Assembly (NCBI GenBank): GCA_038748065.1
Contig: JBCDJG010000001.1
Coordinates: 1 to 64,000 of the forward strand
Length of the DNA: 64,000 nt
Source of the DNA: JBCDJG01 sp038748065
Lineage (GTDB): Bacteria > Pseudomonadota > Gammaproteobacteria > Pseudomonadales > Halieaceae
Reading direction: 5' to 3'
Part shown: positions 16,764 through 25,200 of the stretch, in pieces
Numbering within the stretch: the stretch's first letter is position 1
Layout of the letters: every line of letters begins with the position of its first letter
Translations under genes and position numbers: made by a program
The notes under the pieces: generated by a model
The model's database searches: none
Seen by the model: the letters and a program-made list of their open reading frames with translations, nothing else
What the model was told of the DNA's origin: nothing

Positions 16764-17761
16764 AAAGGAACCTTAGTATCCAGCCCGGCACGAACTGCCG
16801 CCTCGGCGACCCTGTGAGCTACCTCGATGTCTTGAATCGCAATGCCTGAACTATCGAAGACAGTAATATCGCTATCGGCAGTTCTACCCCGCGCACGCCC
16901 ATCGATAACCAGGCCCAGCGCTGTGATGTCATCAATCGACAGGAGACCTTCATTTACCCCATGCTGCAACTCGCCTATCTCGATTGACTGCGCAGGATAG
17001 TCGGCAAAGCAGCGAACACCCGGGCAACGCAAAATATCCGTCGACAGCTCCTGTTTGCCGACGCTATCTGCGCCCATCGCCGAGATGTGTGCCCCCGCCT
17101 TGACACCACCCGCAGATAGCAAAGGCTGGGTTGTCGCGGTGGCGGTTACGATAATGTCGGCAGGTCGCGAGGCATCATCAGGCGACCCGTCAACCACTTC
17201 CAGCTCAGCGTCGGTAACTTCAGCCAATTCTGCGGCAAAACGCTGCGCGCGATGGCTTGATCGGTTCCACAGCCGAATGTTTGATATGGGTCTCACTTCC
17301 AGTATGGCCTGGACATCGAAAAGTGCCTGATGGCCTGTACCAATCACCGCGAGGCTTGTCGCATCTTGCCTGGCAAGTGTGTCAACTGCGACGGCGTCGG
17401 CAGCAGCCGTGCGCAGGCAGTTCAGGCTGCTAACGTTGAGAACGCTTGAGACAAGGCCGGTATCAGGACAAAGCAATATCGTGGTGGCACCGTGATTGGG
17501 AATGCCCCATACGGCCTCATTCCCCGGCCAGTAGGTTCCCACCTTTACACCAACATCCTGTGCGCTGCGCCCGGACTTGGTAGCGACCGCACTACCTGGT
17601 ATCTGCCCACTCCCGGCGGCAACCGGAAACAGTTCTGCCTCACCGCGACAGACCTTTACAAAGGCATCTGCCACCGCTGACCGCGCAAGTCCAGTGGAAG
17701 CAACAGCCTGGGCCGCCTCATCAGAAATAATGCTGACCTGCCGCGGCTCGTTCATTACCAT
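16760..17761 (-). CDS. Ornithine cyclodeaminase/mu-crystallin family enzyme (copy 1)
   Basis: A 333-residue NAD(P)-binding protein. It has the KVGTYWPGNEAVWGIPNHGATTILL segment of the catalytic domain, the Rossmann motif VIGTGHQALF and the C-terminal DSSGIAIQDIEVA motif. Members include ornithine cyclodeaminase, alanine dehydrogenase, ketimine reductase and opine-type dehydrogenases, so it probably acts on an amino acid or imine. It lies 15 bases after the S12 hydrolase in one operon under operator 2. The ornithine-binding Asp cannot be confirmed by eye, so I do not assign ocd. A paralogue is at 49878. Confidence 0.8.
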   Translation of the reverse strand: MVMNEPRQVSIISDEAAQAVASTGLARSAVADAFVKVCRGEAELFPVAAGSGQIPGSAVATKSGRSAQDVGVKVGTYWPGNEAVWGIPNHGATTILLCPDTGLVSSVLNVSSLNCLRTAAADAVAVDTLARQDATSLAVIGTGHQALFDVQAILEVRPISNIRLWNRSSHRAQRFAAELAEVTDAELEVVDGSPDDASRPADIIVTATATTQPLLSAGGVKAGAHISAMGADSVGKQELSTDILRCPGVRCFADYPAQSIEIGELQHGVNEGLLSIDDITALGLVIDGRARGRTADSDITVFDSSGIAIQDIEVAHRVAEAAVRAGLDTKVPF

Positions 17762-17776
17762 AACTGCAGTATCTGT

Positions 17777-19693
17777 CTACGCATTCCAGGGTCCGATCAG
17801 GTTCATATACCAAAGGCTCCAACTGAAGGCCACCAGCACCGTCACCGTCAGCGTATGCGTGACTCGCGCGGCCAAAGTCCACGCCGGGTCCTTCCAGGTT
17901 CTAAAAACCATCGCTGCCGCCAACAGCGCAGCTGCTGCGCCCAGCAGTGCCATCGTCAGCAGCACGGACAGTCCTGCCACGCCTTCCGACTCAAGGCTGT
18001 CGCCCAGACTGACCGTTTTCTGCAAAAACACGGCAAAGAAAACCAGGTACAAGGCTGCAGAGCAAGCGACCAGGCCGCGGGCCAGTTTTTCGCTAGCCTG
18101 ATATTCACGCCATGCCGGCAGCTTGGCGGCAAAGCGGATCAACACCAGTAACATGATGATGAGACCGACCACTACAATCGCGCGATGCGTATCTGCCTGC
18201 TCCAGAAAATCCAGCTTCTTATAGGTCGATAGCGCGCCACGGGACAGGTGTGTTTGCCCTTGATCATCGTCGCTAACGAACGCCGCCGTTATTTCGGGCC
18301 CGTCAAGCGTTTTGTAAACCCCTCTCCCCTGCGCCACGTAGCGCTTACCGCCAATCAGCAGATCGCCACTGGCCGAGCGAGATACGGACAGGTCATTGCC
18401 AAGCACTGACGCGGCTTTCTCCCAGCGCGAGTAGTTCTGCCGCAGATTTCTGTAGTTTCCAAGGTAAGCCGGCACATCAGGGTCACTGCTGGCGGCGGAT
18501 TCCGCATGCTCTTCACTTAAGGTCTCGGCCGGCAGGAACTGGTCGAAGAACAGTGCGACAAACTCGTCCGCCAGGGCGTTGCCGTTGCGGGTGTTAGTAC
18601 TAACAAAAAACCCAAGCTGCGCGTCTGGCACAAGCACCAGTTCCGTCTGGAAAGCGTTGAAAGCCCCACCATGGCCATAGGCGAAGTGGCCGTTATCATT
18701 CTTCTCGTAAAAGCCGTACAACATCGCACGGGCCCCATCCTTGGGTCTGAACAGTTCCTCGCGCATTCCTTCGGCAAGCTCCGGCGACACTATGCGACCC
18801 CCACCGTAGCTGCCATCGCCAAGGTGAGCCAACATGAACCGCGCCATATCGTTGGCGGTCGAGGTTAGAGAACCCGAGGGTGCATCGGTTGAGAAGTAAA
18901 AACCCTCGTCGATCCACTCGCCACCCGATTTCACGAAACCTGCGGACAAGCGTCCGGGTGTGCTGTCAGGTACCGGCTGGAACATTGTGGAATGACGCAT
19001 ATTGAGCGGGGCAAAAATTTCTTCGTCGACATAGCGCTCAAACTGCCTGCCCGACTGATTTTCAACAATCAGCCCGGCCAGCGAAAAAGCCCAATTTGAG
19101 TAGGCCACATGACGGCCCGGCTCGCGCACTCGGGCCGGCATATGTTTCTCCAGGACCTCCGCGAGGGGCAGAACCACTGATTCATCGGGGGTTTCAGATC
19201 CGATGTTATAGTCTTCAAAACCGGCGGTGTGCGTCAGGATATGCCGCAGGGTCACCGCTTGGGCATAGGTATCCGGTATTGTGAACTGCGTCAGGTAGTC
19301 ATTGACGTTGGCGTCCAGGTCGAGCTTTCCCGCTTCAACCATCTGCATGACAGCAGTCGCTACCAGCAGCTTCGACACCGAGGCCAGCCGGAACAGTGTG
19401 TCGCCGGGGCTGACTCTTTCAGCTCTATCGGGGCTGGCAAAGCCATAGCCTCGCGTCGCAATGATCCTGCCTTCGCCGACCAGGGCGACCGTCAACCCGG
19501 GAACATCGTGCGTAAGCATCAGGGCCCTGGCCGTGCTGTCCAGGAATGTCTCAACTTCCTGAGCATCCAGGCTGGGCATCGCCAGCGCGACTGCTTCGTC
19601 GGCGTCTTCAGCAGCGAGGCCTGGGAGCGTAAAAAGGACACTCAATGCAACGCAGGCAGCTGGCAGGAATCTGGAACAGGCATTTACTTGCAC
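17777..19693 (-). CDS. Membrane-anchored S12 serine hydrolase (beta-lactamase/MlrB-like, copy 1)
   Basis: A 638-residue protein starting at GTG 19693. A signal peptide ends near LPGLAAE. The penicillin-binding fold carries SxxK at ASVSK (Ser105-Lys108), YSN near residue 197 and HGG near 340. About 130 C-terminal residues contain four membrane segments, so the catalytic domain faces the periplasm. The S12 family includes beta-lactamases, D-aminopeptidases, esterases and MlrB, the second enzyme of microcystin degradation. It is followed by the cyclodeaminase-like gene and preceded by operator 2. D-amino-acid peptide hydrolysis is plausible, not shown. Confidence 0.85.
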   Translation of the reverse strand: MQVNACSRFLPAACVALSVLFTLPGLAAEDADEAVALAMPSLDAQEVETFLDSTARALMLTHDVPGLTVALVGEGRIIATRGYGFASPDRAERVSPGDTLFRLASVSKLLVATAVMQMVEAGKLDLDANVNDYLTQFTIPDTYAQAVTLRHILTHTAGFEDYNIGSETPDESVVLPLAEVLEKHMPARVREPGRHVAYSNWAFSLAGLIVENQSGRQFERYVDEEIFAPLNMRHSTMFQPVPDSTPGRLSAGFVKSGGEWIDEGFYFSTDAPSGSLTSTANDMARFMLAHLGDGSYGGGRIVSPELAEGMREELFRPKDGARAMLYGFYEKNDNGHFAYGHGGAFNAFQTELVLVPDAQLGFFVSTNTRNGNALADEFVALFFDQFLPAETLSEEHAESAASSDPDVPAYLGNYRNLRQNYSRWEKAASVLGNDLSVSRSASGDLLIGGKRYVAQGRGVYKTLDGPEITAAFVSDDDQGQTHLSRGALSTYKKLDFLEQADTHRAIVVVGLIIMLLVLIRFAAKLPAWREYQASEKLARGLVACSAALYLVFFAVFLQKTVSLGDSLESEGVAGLSVLLTMALLGAAAALLAAAMVFRTWKDPAWTLAARVTHTLTVTVLVAFSWSLWYMNLIGPWNA

Positions 19694-19701
19694 GAGACTC
19701 T

Positions 19702-19725
19702 CCTCACTTCCTCACTTCCTCACTT
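19702..19725. repeat. Three 8-bp tandem repeats next to a ribosome-binding site
   Basis: CCTCACTT occurs three times in a row, 9 to 32 bases upstream of the GTG start of the S12 hydrolase. On the coding strand the units read AAGTGAGG and merge into the GAGGAGAG ribosome-binding site. Confidence 0.8.
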
Positions 19726-19807
19726 TCCTCGGTTCCGCCGCAAGGCTACGTTAAGCTGCGAGCCGCTGGATGAAGATGCCAGGCTCAGGACACGGCGGGC
19801 ATGCCTT

Positions 19808-19827
19808 TTAACTTGATATCAAGATAG
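19808..19827. promoter_or_regulatory. MarR-type operator 2 (S12 hydrolase-cyclodeaminase operon)
   Basis: TTAACTTGATATCAAGATAG, an almost exact palindrome centred on GATATC and the best-matched site with copy 1. It lies 115 bases upstream of the hydrolase GTG and 134 bases before the TTC38-like gene on the other side. Confidence 0.8.
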
Positions 19828-19961
19828 CATCCCGGCCAAGCAGGCTCAACTTCCCGCGCCAAGTCGATGCAGCCTTTTGACTACCTGTCCTATACTCGAC
19901 CTGCAAAGCGAAGACCAAAGCCACGCAGCGCGTTCAACATAGCAAGAGAGGTATTTAAGAC

Positions 19962-21275
19962 ATGAGAGACTCAAGAGATGTCCCAATGAGCACCGATCAC
20001 AGCGCCGCAGCTGAGGCCTACAGCCGGGCCGTGGATGATTCCGTGCTATTTGTCGGTGACCCGCTCACCGCAGCAGCAGAGGCGCTTGCCGCGGATCCAG
20101 ATCTTGTCCTGGCTCACACGCTTCTGGCGATGTACAACTTGCTGGGCAACAACCGCACAGGGCTGGCGGAAGCGCTCGCCGCCATCGAAGCCGCTGAAGC
20201 CGCAGCCGGCGGCGCCAACCGGCGCGAGCTTGGCCACATTGCCGCAACACGAGCGTGGTACGAAGGTGACTTTGCTGCCGCCTCCCTGCACTGGGATACC
20301 GTGCTGACGGAGTACCCCAGGGACCTTTTCGCCTTGCAGATGGGGCATTTACTTGATTTCTACATGGGCAACGCCTTCAACTTGCGCGATCGCGTGGCCC
20401 GGGTTTTGCCGGCCTGGAGTGCCGACACGCCGCTGCGCGATGCGGTGTCTGGCATGTACGCCTTCGGCCTTGAAGAGGCCGGCAACTATCGACAGGCGGA
20501 AGACGAGGGTCGTCGAGCCGTTGAGGCAGACAAGCGAGACTCGTGGGCCGCCCATGCCGTGGCCCACGTGATGGAGATGGAAGTCCGCCCTGAAGAGGGC
20601 GAAGCATGGCTGACTGCTACAAGCAATGGCTGGGGCTGCGGAAACTTTACCGTCCACAACTGGTGGCATCTTGCCCTGTACAGACTGGATCTTGGCGACT
20701 TCGCGGGTGCCCTGACGCTGTACGACGGGAGCATACACTATCCGGGCCAGGAGTTTGTTGAAGAACTCCTGGATGCCGCAGCCCTGCTATGGCGCATGGA
20801 TCTGATCGGGCAAGACGTGGGCGACCGCTGGCAAACCCTGGCCGAGCATTGGCTGCATCTCAAAGACGATGGTCGCTATGCCTTTAATGATATTCACGGC
20901 ATGATGTGCTTCGTCCGTAGCGGCCGCCGAGACGCTGCTGCCTCGCTGGTCGCTGCCCTGGAGCAGGAAGCGTCAGGCACCAAGACTACCTCTGGTATGG
21001 CTAGGGACATCGGCCTGCCCGTGGCCCGTGCGATTGGAGCCTTTGCCGATGAGGACTATGGTCAGGTTGTCGAGTTACTGCTGCCAATACGCTACGACAC
21101 CCGGCTCTTCGGCGGTAGCCACGCCCAGCGCGACGTACTCGCGCAGACCCTGATCGTCGCTGCGATTCGAGACGGCCAAAAGAGTCTCGCCCATGCCCTG
21201 CTGGCAGAGCGTGCAGCCACCAAGCGGCCCACCGAAGCGAGCTTTACCAGTCAGGCCCGCGCGGCGCTCGCATAA
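19962..21275 (+). CDS. TTC38-like tetratricopeptide protein
   Basis: A 437-residue soluble protein without signal peptide. The segments HAVAHVMEME, EGEAWL and NFTVHNWWHLALYRLDLGD with ALTLYD are the hallmarks of the tetratricopeptide repeat protein 38 family, found in bacteria and animals with no defined biochemical role. The conserved His residues in HAVAHV, HNWWH and DIHG suggest a possible metal or active site, an inference. It diverges from the S12 hydrolase across operator 2, so it may share that control. ATG 19986 is an alternative start. Confidence 0.8.
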   Translation: MRDSRDVPMSTDHSAAAEAYSRAVDDSVLFVGDPLTAAAEALAADPDLVLAHTLLAMYNLLGNNRTGLAEALAAIEAAEAAAGGANRRELGHIAATRAWYEGDFAAASLHWDTVLTEYPRDLFALQMGHLLDFYMGNAFNLRDRVARVLPAWSADTPLRDAVSGMYAFGLEEAGNYRQAEDEGRRAVEADKRDSWAAHAVAHVMEMEVRPEEGEAWLTATSNGWGCGNFTVHNWWHLALYRLDLGDFAGALTLYDGSIHYPGQEFVEELLDAAALLWRMDLIGQDVGDRWQTLAEHWLHLKDDGRYAFNDIHGMMCFVRSGRRDAAASLVAALEQEASGTKTTSGMARDIGLPVARAIGAFADEDYGQVVELLLPIRYDTRLFGGSHAQRDVLAQTLIVAAIRDGQKSLAHALLAERAATKRPTEASFTSQARAALA

Positions 21276-21284
21276 AGCGCCGCG
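21260..21284. terminator. Strong hairpin between convergent genes
   Basis: A perfect 9-bp stem CGCGGCGCT/AGCGCCGCG with a 7-base loop spans the stop codon of the TTC38-like gene. The downstream gene converges 11 bases later. No T-run follows, so it may act as a weak two-way terminator or RNA end protector. Confidence 0.5.
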
Positions 21285-21294
21285 TCAATAGTCT

Positions 21295-22344
21295 CTAGAT
21301 GGAGCTGCCGTTGAGCCTGCTTCCCGGCAGCAATTCCAGGACGGTGCCGTCGCTGGCCTCTTCCTTGGCCAGCACACCATTGCCCACAATCACCCAGGTC
21401 GTGATGGTGTCAGTCGACCCACCGGCCCGCGACTGCAGCTCAAACTTGCAGGTGTTATAGCTGCCGGCAGGAACCGTGATGCGTTCTCGACCGATGTAGG
21501 TTCGCGTTTCGCGCACGTTTGTCCTGATGCTCTGGCCAAAACCAGGCGGGAACGCGGGGCTCTCAATTTCCGATACGGCGGTGTAGCGGTCTTCGTAACT
21601 CTGACCCGGGCTGAGATCAAAGCGCGTCTCAGAAAAGGGCTCGAACGTTGTGGTGGTGGTGATCGTGATGCCCTGCGCGCTGGCCTCAGCGATGCTACCT
21701 ATGTTGCGCACAAAACTACTTGCGGCATTGACCCGCGTATAGGTCGTGATTTCGACGTCAGCCAATATGCCCTCGACAAACTCCTGCAGCGAGAACACTG
21801 TTTCTATCGCCTGCTGCCCGTTGAAACGTCGCTGGCCCATGACCATGAATTCCTGGTCTACATCGATCGTGCCCTCGCCGGGCACCCTCGTACGGTAGCG
21901 GAACACGCCTTGCGTGCCCTGGCTGAGCAGCTCCGCATTGAAGCAGGCCGAGGCATTGCCTCCGCCACCGCCACCACCTCCACCGCCACCGGTGGCTTCG
22001 AACTCGGCGATCAGGAAGAAGCGTTCGTCATCCGAGTCGAAGAAGGCTCGTATCGCATTGTTGCGTGGCAATTCGGCCGTGCTCAATTCACAGGGTCCGC
22101 TAGTGCCACCGCAAAGGCCTCGATCTCGCTTGCGCCAGCCAACGAATCTGAACCCATCAGCCGGCCTGGCGCGAAAAACCTCCGAGAAGCGGAAATTTGT
22201 GACCGGGATGATGCACTGCTGTCCAGCACGGCAGGTTTGCCCGCCGTAGGTGACCGTACCGCCCTCGCCAACCCGGAGCACGATGTTACAGCCGGAAAGA
22301 AAGGTGAGCAGAACACCCAGTAATAGAAGTCTCTTGATTTTCAT
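21295..22344 (-). CDS. Lipoprotein with a polyglycine linker
   Basis: A 349-residue protein starting at ATG 22344. The signal MKIKRLLLLGVLLTFLSGC is a lipobox, so the mature protein is lipid-anchored at Cys19. Residues 20-115 contain FRFVGWRKRD and CGGTSGPC, which look like a divergent F-x-GW bacterial repeat domain. A run of 11 glycines then separates it from a beta-rich C-terminal domain with many Thr/Arg strands. No function is known. It diverges from the PepSY gene, with operator 3 between them, 105 bases from its start. Confidence 0.7.
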   Translation of the reverse strand: MKIKRLLLLGVLLTFLSGCNIVLRVGEGGTVTYGGQTCRAGQQCIIPVTNFRFSEVFRARPADGFRFVGWRKRDRGLCGGTSGPCELSTAELPRNNAIRAFFDSDDERFFLIAEFEATGGGGGGGGGGGNASACFNAELLSQGTQGVFRYRTRVPGEGTIDVDQEFMVMGQRRFNGQQAIETVFSLQEFVEGILADVEITTYTRVNAASSFVRNIGSIAEASAQGITITTTTTFEPFSETRFDLSPGQSYEDRYTAVSEIESPAFPPGFGQSIRTNVRETRTYIGRERITVPAGSYNTCKFELQSRAGGSTDTITTWVIVGNGVLAKEEASDGTVLELLPGSRLNGSSI

Positions 22345-22449
22345 CGGTGGCTCTCTCCACGTGAACACGTCATACCCGACTAGAAGTTTTAGTAGAAAAT
22401 GCCGGATTCGGCAATGGTGCTGGCGAAGCGGGACCCGAGGCCTTACAAT

Positions 22450-22469
22450 TTATCTCAATATCAAGTTTT
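22450..22469. promoter_or_regulatory. MarR-type operator 3 (PepSY gene)
   Basis: TTATCTCAATATCAAGTTTT matches the family consensus with one change in the left arm. It lies 67 bases before the PepSY TTG start, inside a longer open frame that begins at 22399, which argues against that earlier start. Confidence 0.75.
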
Positions 22470-22536
22470 TTGGCGGTCGCAGCATTTGCACTCTGCGGGC
22501 AGCCCAAGGCAAGAGCAAGACTGCGAGGACAAACAC

Positions 22537-23691
22537 TTGGCCAACTCAGCAACTGCGCAAACCCCTAACTGGCGCCCCCTTCTGCGTCAGGCCCACATCT
22601 ACGGCGGCCTGTTCCTCGCCTTTTTCCTGTTCATGCAGGCGGTTACTGGCATTGCGCTGATTTTCCTGCATGAACTGGTAGAGGCTGAAAATCCCCATCT
22701 TGCCATCGCCGAGGAAGATCGACCCTACGCAACGATTGATCAGGTTGTCACGGCGGCAGAAGGCGCCGGTGGTTACATACTCGAGGAGGTATATGCACCC
22801 CAGGCCAGATTTCGCTTCAACGTTTTCGTCGCCTTCACTTCCCGAGCCAACGAGACAGTCGATGGCCCGGATGATGCACTACTGGCCTTCCATCCCTACA
22901 GCGGAGAACTCCTGGCGACGCTCGATCTGACCCAAATGCTGTCTCTACTGCCGCTAATTTATCACTCCAACCTGCTGACCCTGAATGACGGCGGACGCAC
23001 GGTCATCGCCTCTATCGGCCTCGCCATGTTCTTCATGGCTATTGTGGGGCTGGTGCTGTGGCGGCCCCGCCCTGGTCAGGCCCTTAAGAAGCTCAGGAAT
23101 TTTCGGGTACATGGCCCGTGGAGCGCTAAAGCGTTTCGACTGCATTCGATCGGCGGCTTCTGGCTGTTCGTGCCACTGGCCTTCCTCGGCTTCAGTGCAT
23201 TTGCCATGCACAAGCCGGACCTGGTTTGGCTGGGAGATCCCGAGGCCAGCCGCGAGCAAATTGAGGCCTGGAAGAAACTCGACGCCGATACGGGCTGCGA
23301 GCCAGCGACAATGGACGCCGCAGTTGCCCGAGCGCTGGAAATGCGGCCGGGTAGTCGCGTGTCGGTAGTCTCCCGTCCGCGCAATTCAACGCCTTTCTGG
23401 TGGATTCGCCTGAAAAGCGATCAGGACGTAACGGCTGTTGCAGGGGATTTCGTGGCCTTTCTGTCGCCCCGATGTCTGGCGCCCTACACCGTGCAGGACG
23501 TCAGCGACTACGGCTATTGGCACAGAGAAACTATGGTCTCGCTGCACACGGGCCGCATGTTCGGCTATGCCGGCGAGGCGGTCATTTTACTCAGTGGCAT
23601 TGTCCTGATGGTACTCCCGATAACGGGGGTCTGGATCTGGTGGTCACGGCGGCGTCGCAAACGAGCCAGCCGCGCTGCGCTTGCGTCCTAA
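22537..23691 (+). CDS. PepSY-associated transmembrane protein
   Basis: About 384 residues from a TTG at 22537, which has GAGGA 8 bases before it. The order is WRPLLRQAHIYGGLFLAFFLFMQAVTG (first membrane segment), a PepSY domain, YHSNLL, a second and third membrane segment with LWRPRPG and WLFVPLAFLGFS, another PepSY-like loop and the final HTGRMFGYAGE plus membrane segment WIWWSRRRRK. Conserved His in the membrane (QAHIYGG, RLHSIGG, LHTGR) may bind haem, as in PepSY proteins that reduce ferric siderophores. It is under operator 3. Its end overlaps the convergent M20 gene by 4 bases. Confidence 0.8.
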   Translation: MANSATAQTPNWRPLLRQAHIYGGLFLAFFLFMQAVTGIALIFLHELVEAENPHLAIAEEDRPYATIDQVVTAAEGAGGYILEEVYAPQARFRFNVFVAFTSRANETVDGPDDALLAFHPYSGELLATLDLTQMLSLLPLIYHSNLLTLNDGGRTVIASIGLAMFFMAIVGLVLWRPRPGQALKKLRNFRVHGPWSAKAFRLHSIGGFWLFVPLAFLGFSAFAMHKPDLVWLGDPEASREQIEAWKKLDADTGCEPATMDAAVARALEMRPGSRVSVVSRPRNSTPFWWIRLKSDQDVTAVAGDFVAFLSPRCLAPYTVQDVSDYGYWHRETMVSLHTGRMFGYAGEAVILLSGIVLMVLPITGVWIWWSRRRRKRASRAALAS

Positions 23692-25172
23692 TCGCTGTCA
23701 TCCATCGCCAGGATAATTTGTGCATAGCGCGCCGGCATGCTGCCCATGTTCGCGACGGAGATGCGCTCGTTGGTACCATGAACGCCACTAAAATCATCCA
23801 TGGAGCCAATGGAAGGCGTAAAGCGGTAAACGTTGTCGGCTACCCCAAAGGCGTGACGGCTGTCGGTAGCACCTACCTGCAACATGGGCGCAACCGGGCC
23901 ACCATCAGCCAGCTCCGTCGCAATGCTGTGCAATACCCGATAGCCCAGGTAGTCCGTTGACGAAACCGGTGTGGGCTCATAAATCTCACCGATGGTCTCA
24001 ACTTCAATCCCGCCGATTTCCCCGGTGATCGCTTGCACGTGGGCGATCACATCTGCGGAGGTGTTGCTCGGGTGAATACGGAAATTGACGACAGCCGTGG
24101 CGCGCTGGGCCAGCACATTCTCTTTCGCAGAACCTTCCAACATCGTCGGGGCTGTTGTGGTGCGGATGGTTGCATTCATACCGCGATCGCTCGAGAACAG
24201 CATTTCCACCACGCCGGAGAATAACCACAGGTTACTCATGACAAGCCGCTGGGCAAAAGGCATGTCGGCCGCTAGCGTAGCGAGGGTATCAGGCAAAGGT
24301 GCCACTTCAAGATCTGCGGGCATCTGGTTATCGTCCAGTGCGGCGACGGCCCGGGCTAATCGCACCGTAGCTGAGTTTCGCGGCGGCGCAGAAGAGTGCC
24401 CACCCTCGGCGGTGGCGGTGAGCTGCAGAGAAATCCACCCCTTTTCAGCCACGTTGATGCCACCCATTGCGGGCCCACCCATAGGAGAGGGCTTGATCAC
24501 GCCACTCCCCTCATCAAGGACGAGCGCCAGACGCACGCCTCGCTCACGCAGCAGATCGAAAGCGAATTCAGCCCCTGTGTCATAAACAATTTCTTCGTCA
24601 TGGCCGAACAGGATGTAGACCGTTCGGCGCGGCTCAAAGCCCTCATGCAGCAGCGCTTCCACCGCTTCGGCAATTGCGACCATGTTGCTCTTGTTGTCGA
24701 GCGCGCCCCGGCCATAAACATAGCCATCGATGATTTCACCAGCGAAGGGCGGCGCTGCCCAGTCGCTTTCAGTGCCCGGGTTCACGGGCACCACGTCCTG
24801 GTGCGCCATCAGCATAATAGGCAGTTGTTCACTGTCGCTGCCCTGCCAGCGGTAGAGCCGACTGTAGCCATCCACCGTGTCCATCGTGGTAGCCGCATGC
24901 ATCTTTGGGTAGCGCGCCTCCAGCCAACTGTGCAGATCCAGCCAGGGCTGCTCCTGGCCTGGCTGTGGGTCGCCGGCGTTCGTGGTGATAGTCCTGAACC
25001 GGATCGCTTCGCCGAGGTGGCGAGCGACCTCTTCGGCGGAGAAGCTTGGGGCACGGGGCAACTCCACGGCGGCCACTTCGGGGCCTTTACCGAGCACGAG
25101 TGTCCGCACTACCAGCACGCCAATCAACCCGGCAGTGGCCACGCCGCAGTAAAGGAGGGCTTTCTTCAGCAT
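23688..25172 (-). CDS. PM20D1-like M20 family hydrolase, membrane-anchored
   Basis: A 494-residue zinc hydrolase with an N-terminal membrane anchor (LLYCGVATAGLIGVLVVRTL). Metal-site motifs are LMAHQDVVP (His124), GRGALDNK, FGHDEE and the C-terminal GVHGTNE. GGHSSAPP, MSNLWLF and the TTTAPTMLEGSAKENV stretch followed by VVNFRIHP match PM20D1, the mammalian enzyme that condenses and hydrolyses N-fatty-acyl amino acids, better than typical dipeptidases. It is the third gene of the unit with the dimethylformamidase-like protein and the permease, so cleavage of an N-acyl amino acid followed by amino-acid uptake is a reasonable model. Confidence 0.85.
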   Translation of the reverse strand: MLKKALLYCGVATAGLIGVLVVRTLVLGKGPEVAAVELPRAPSFSAEEVARHLGEAIRFRTITTNAGDPQPGQEQPWLDLHSWLEARYPKMHAATTMDTVDGYSRLYRWQGSDSEQLPIMLMAHQDVVPVNPGTESDWAAPPFAGEIIDGYVYGRGALDNKSNMVAIAEAVEALLHEGFEPRRTVYILFGHDEEIVYDTGAEFAFDLLRERGVRLALVLDEGSGVIKPSPMGGPAMGGINVAEKGWISLQLTATAEGGHSSAPPRNSATVRLARAVAALDDNQMPADLEVAPLPDTLATLAADMPFAQRLVMSNLWLFSGVVEMLFSSDRGMNATIRTTTAPTMLEGSAKENVLAQRATAVVNFRIHPSNTSADVIAHVQAITGEIGGIEVETIGEIYEPTPVSSTDYLGYRVLHSIATELADGGPVAPMLQVGATDSRHAFGVADNVYRFTPSIGSMDDFSGVHGTNERISVANMGSMPARYAQIILAMDDSD

Positions 25173-25200
25173 GAGAGTTTCAGCATGAAAGCACTTGGAC

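Noticed and set aside
22399..22536. Upstream start for the PepSY gene
   Set aside because: Operator 3 lies inside this stretch and the residues do not look like a conserved N-terminus.
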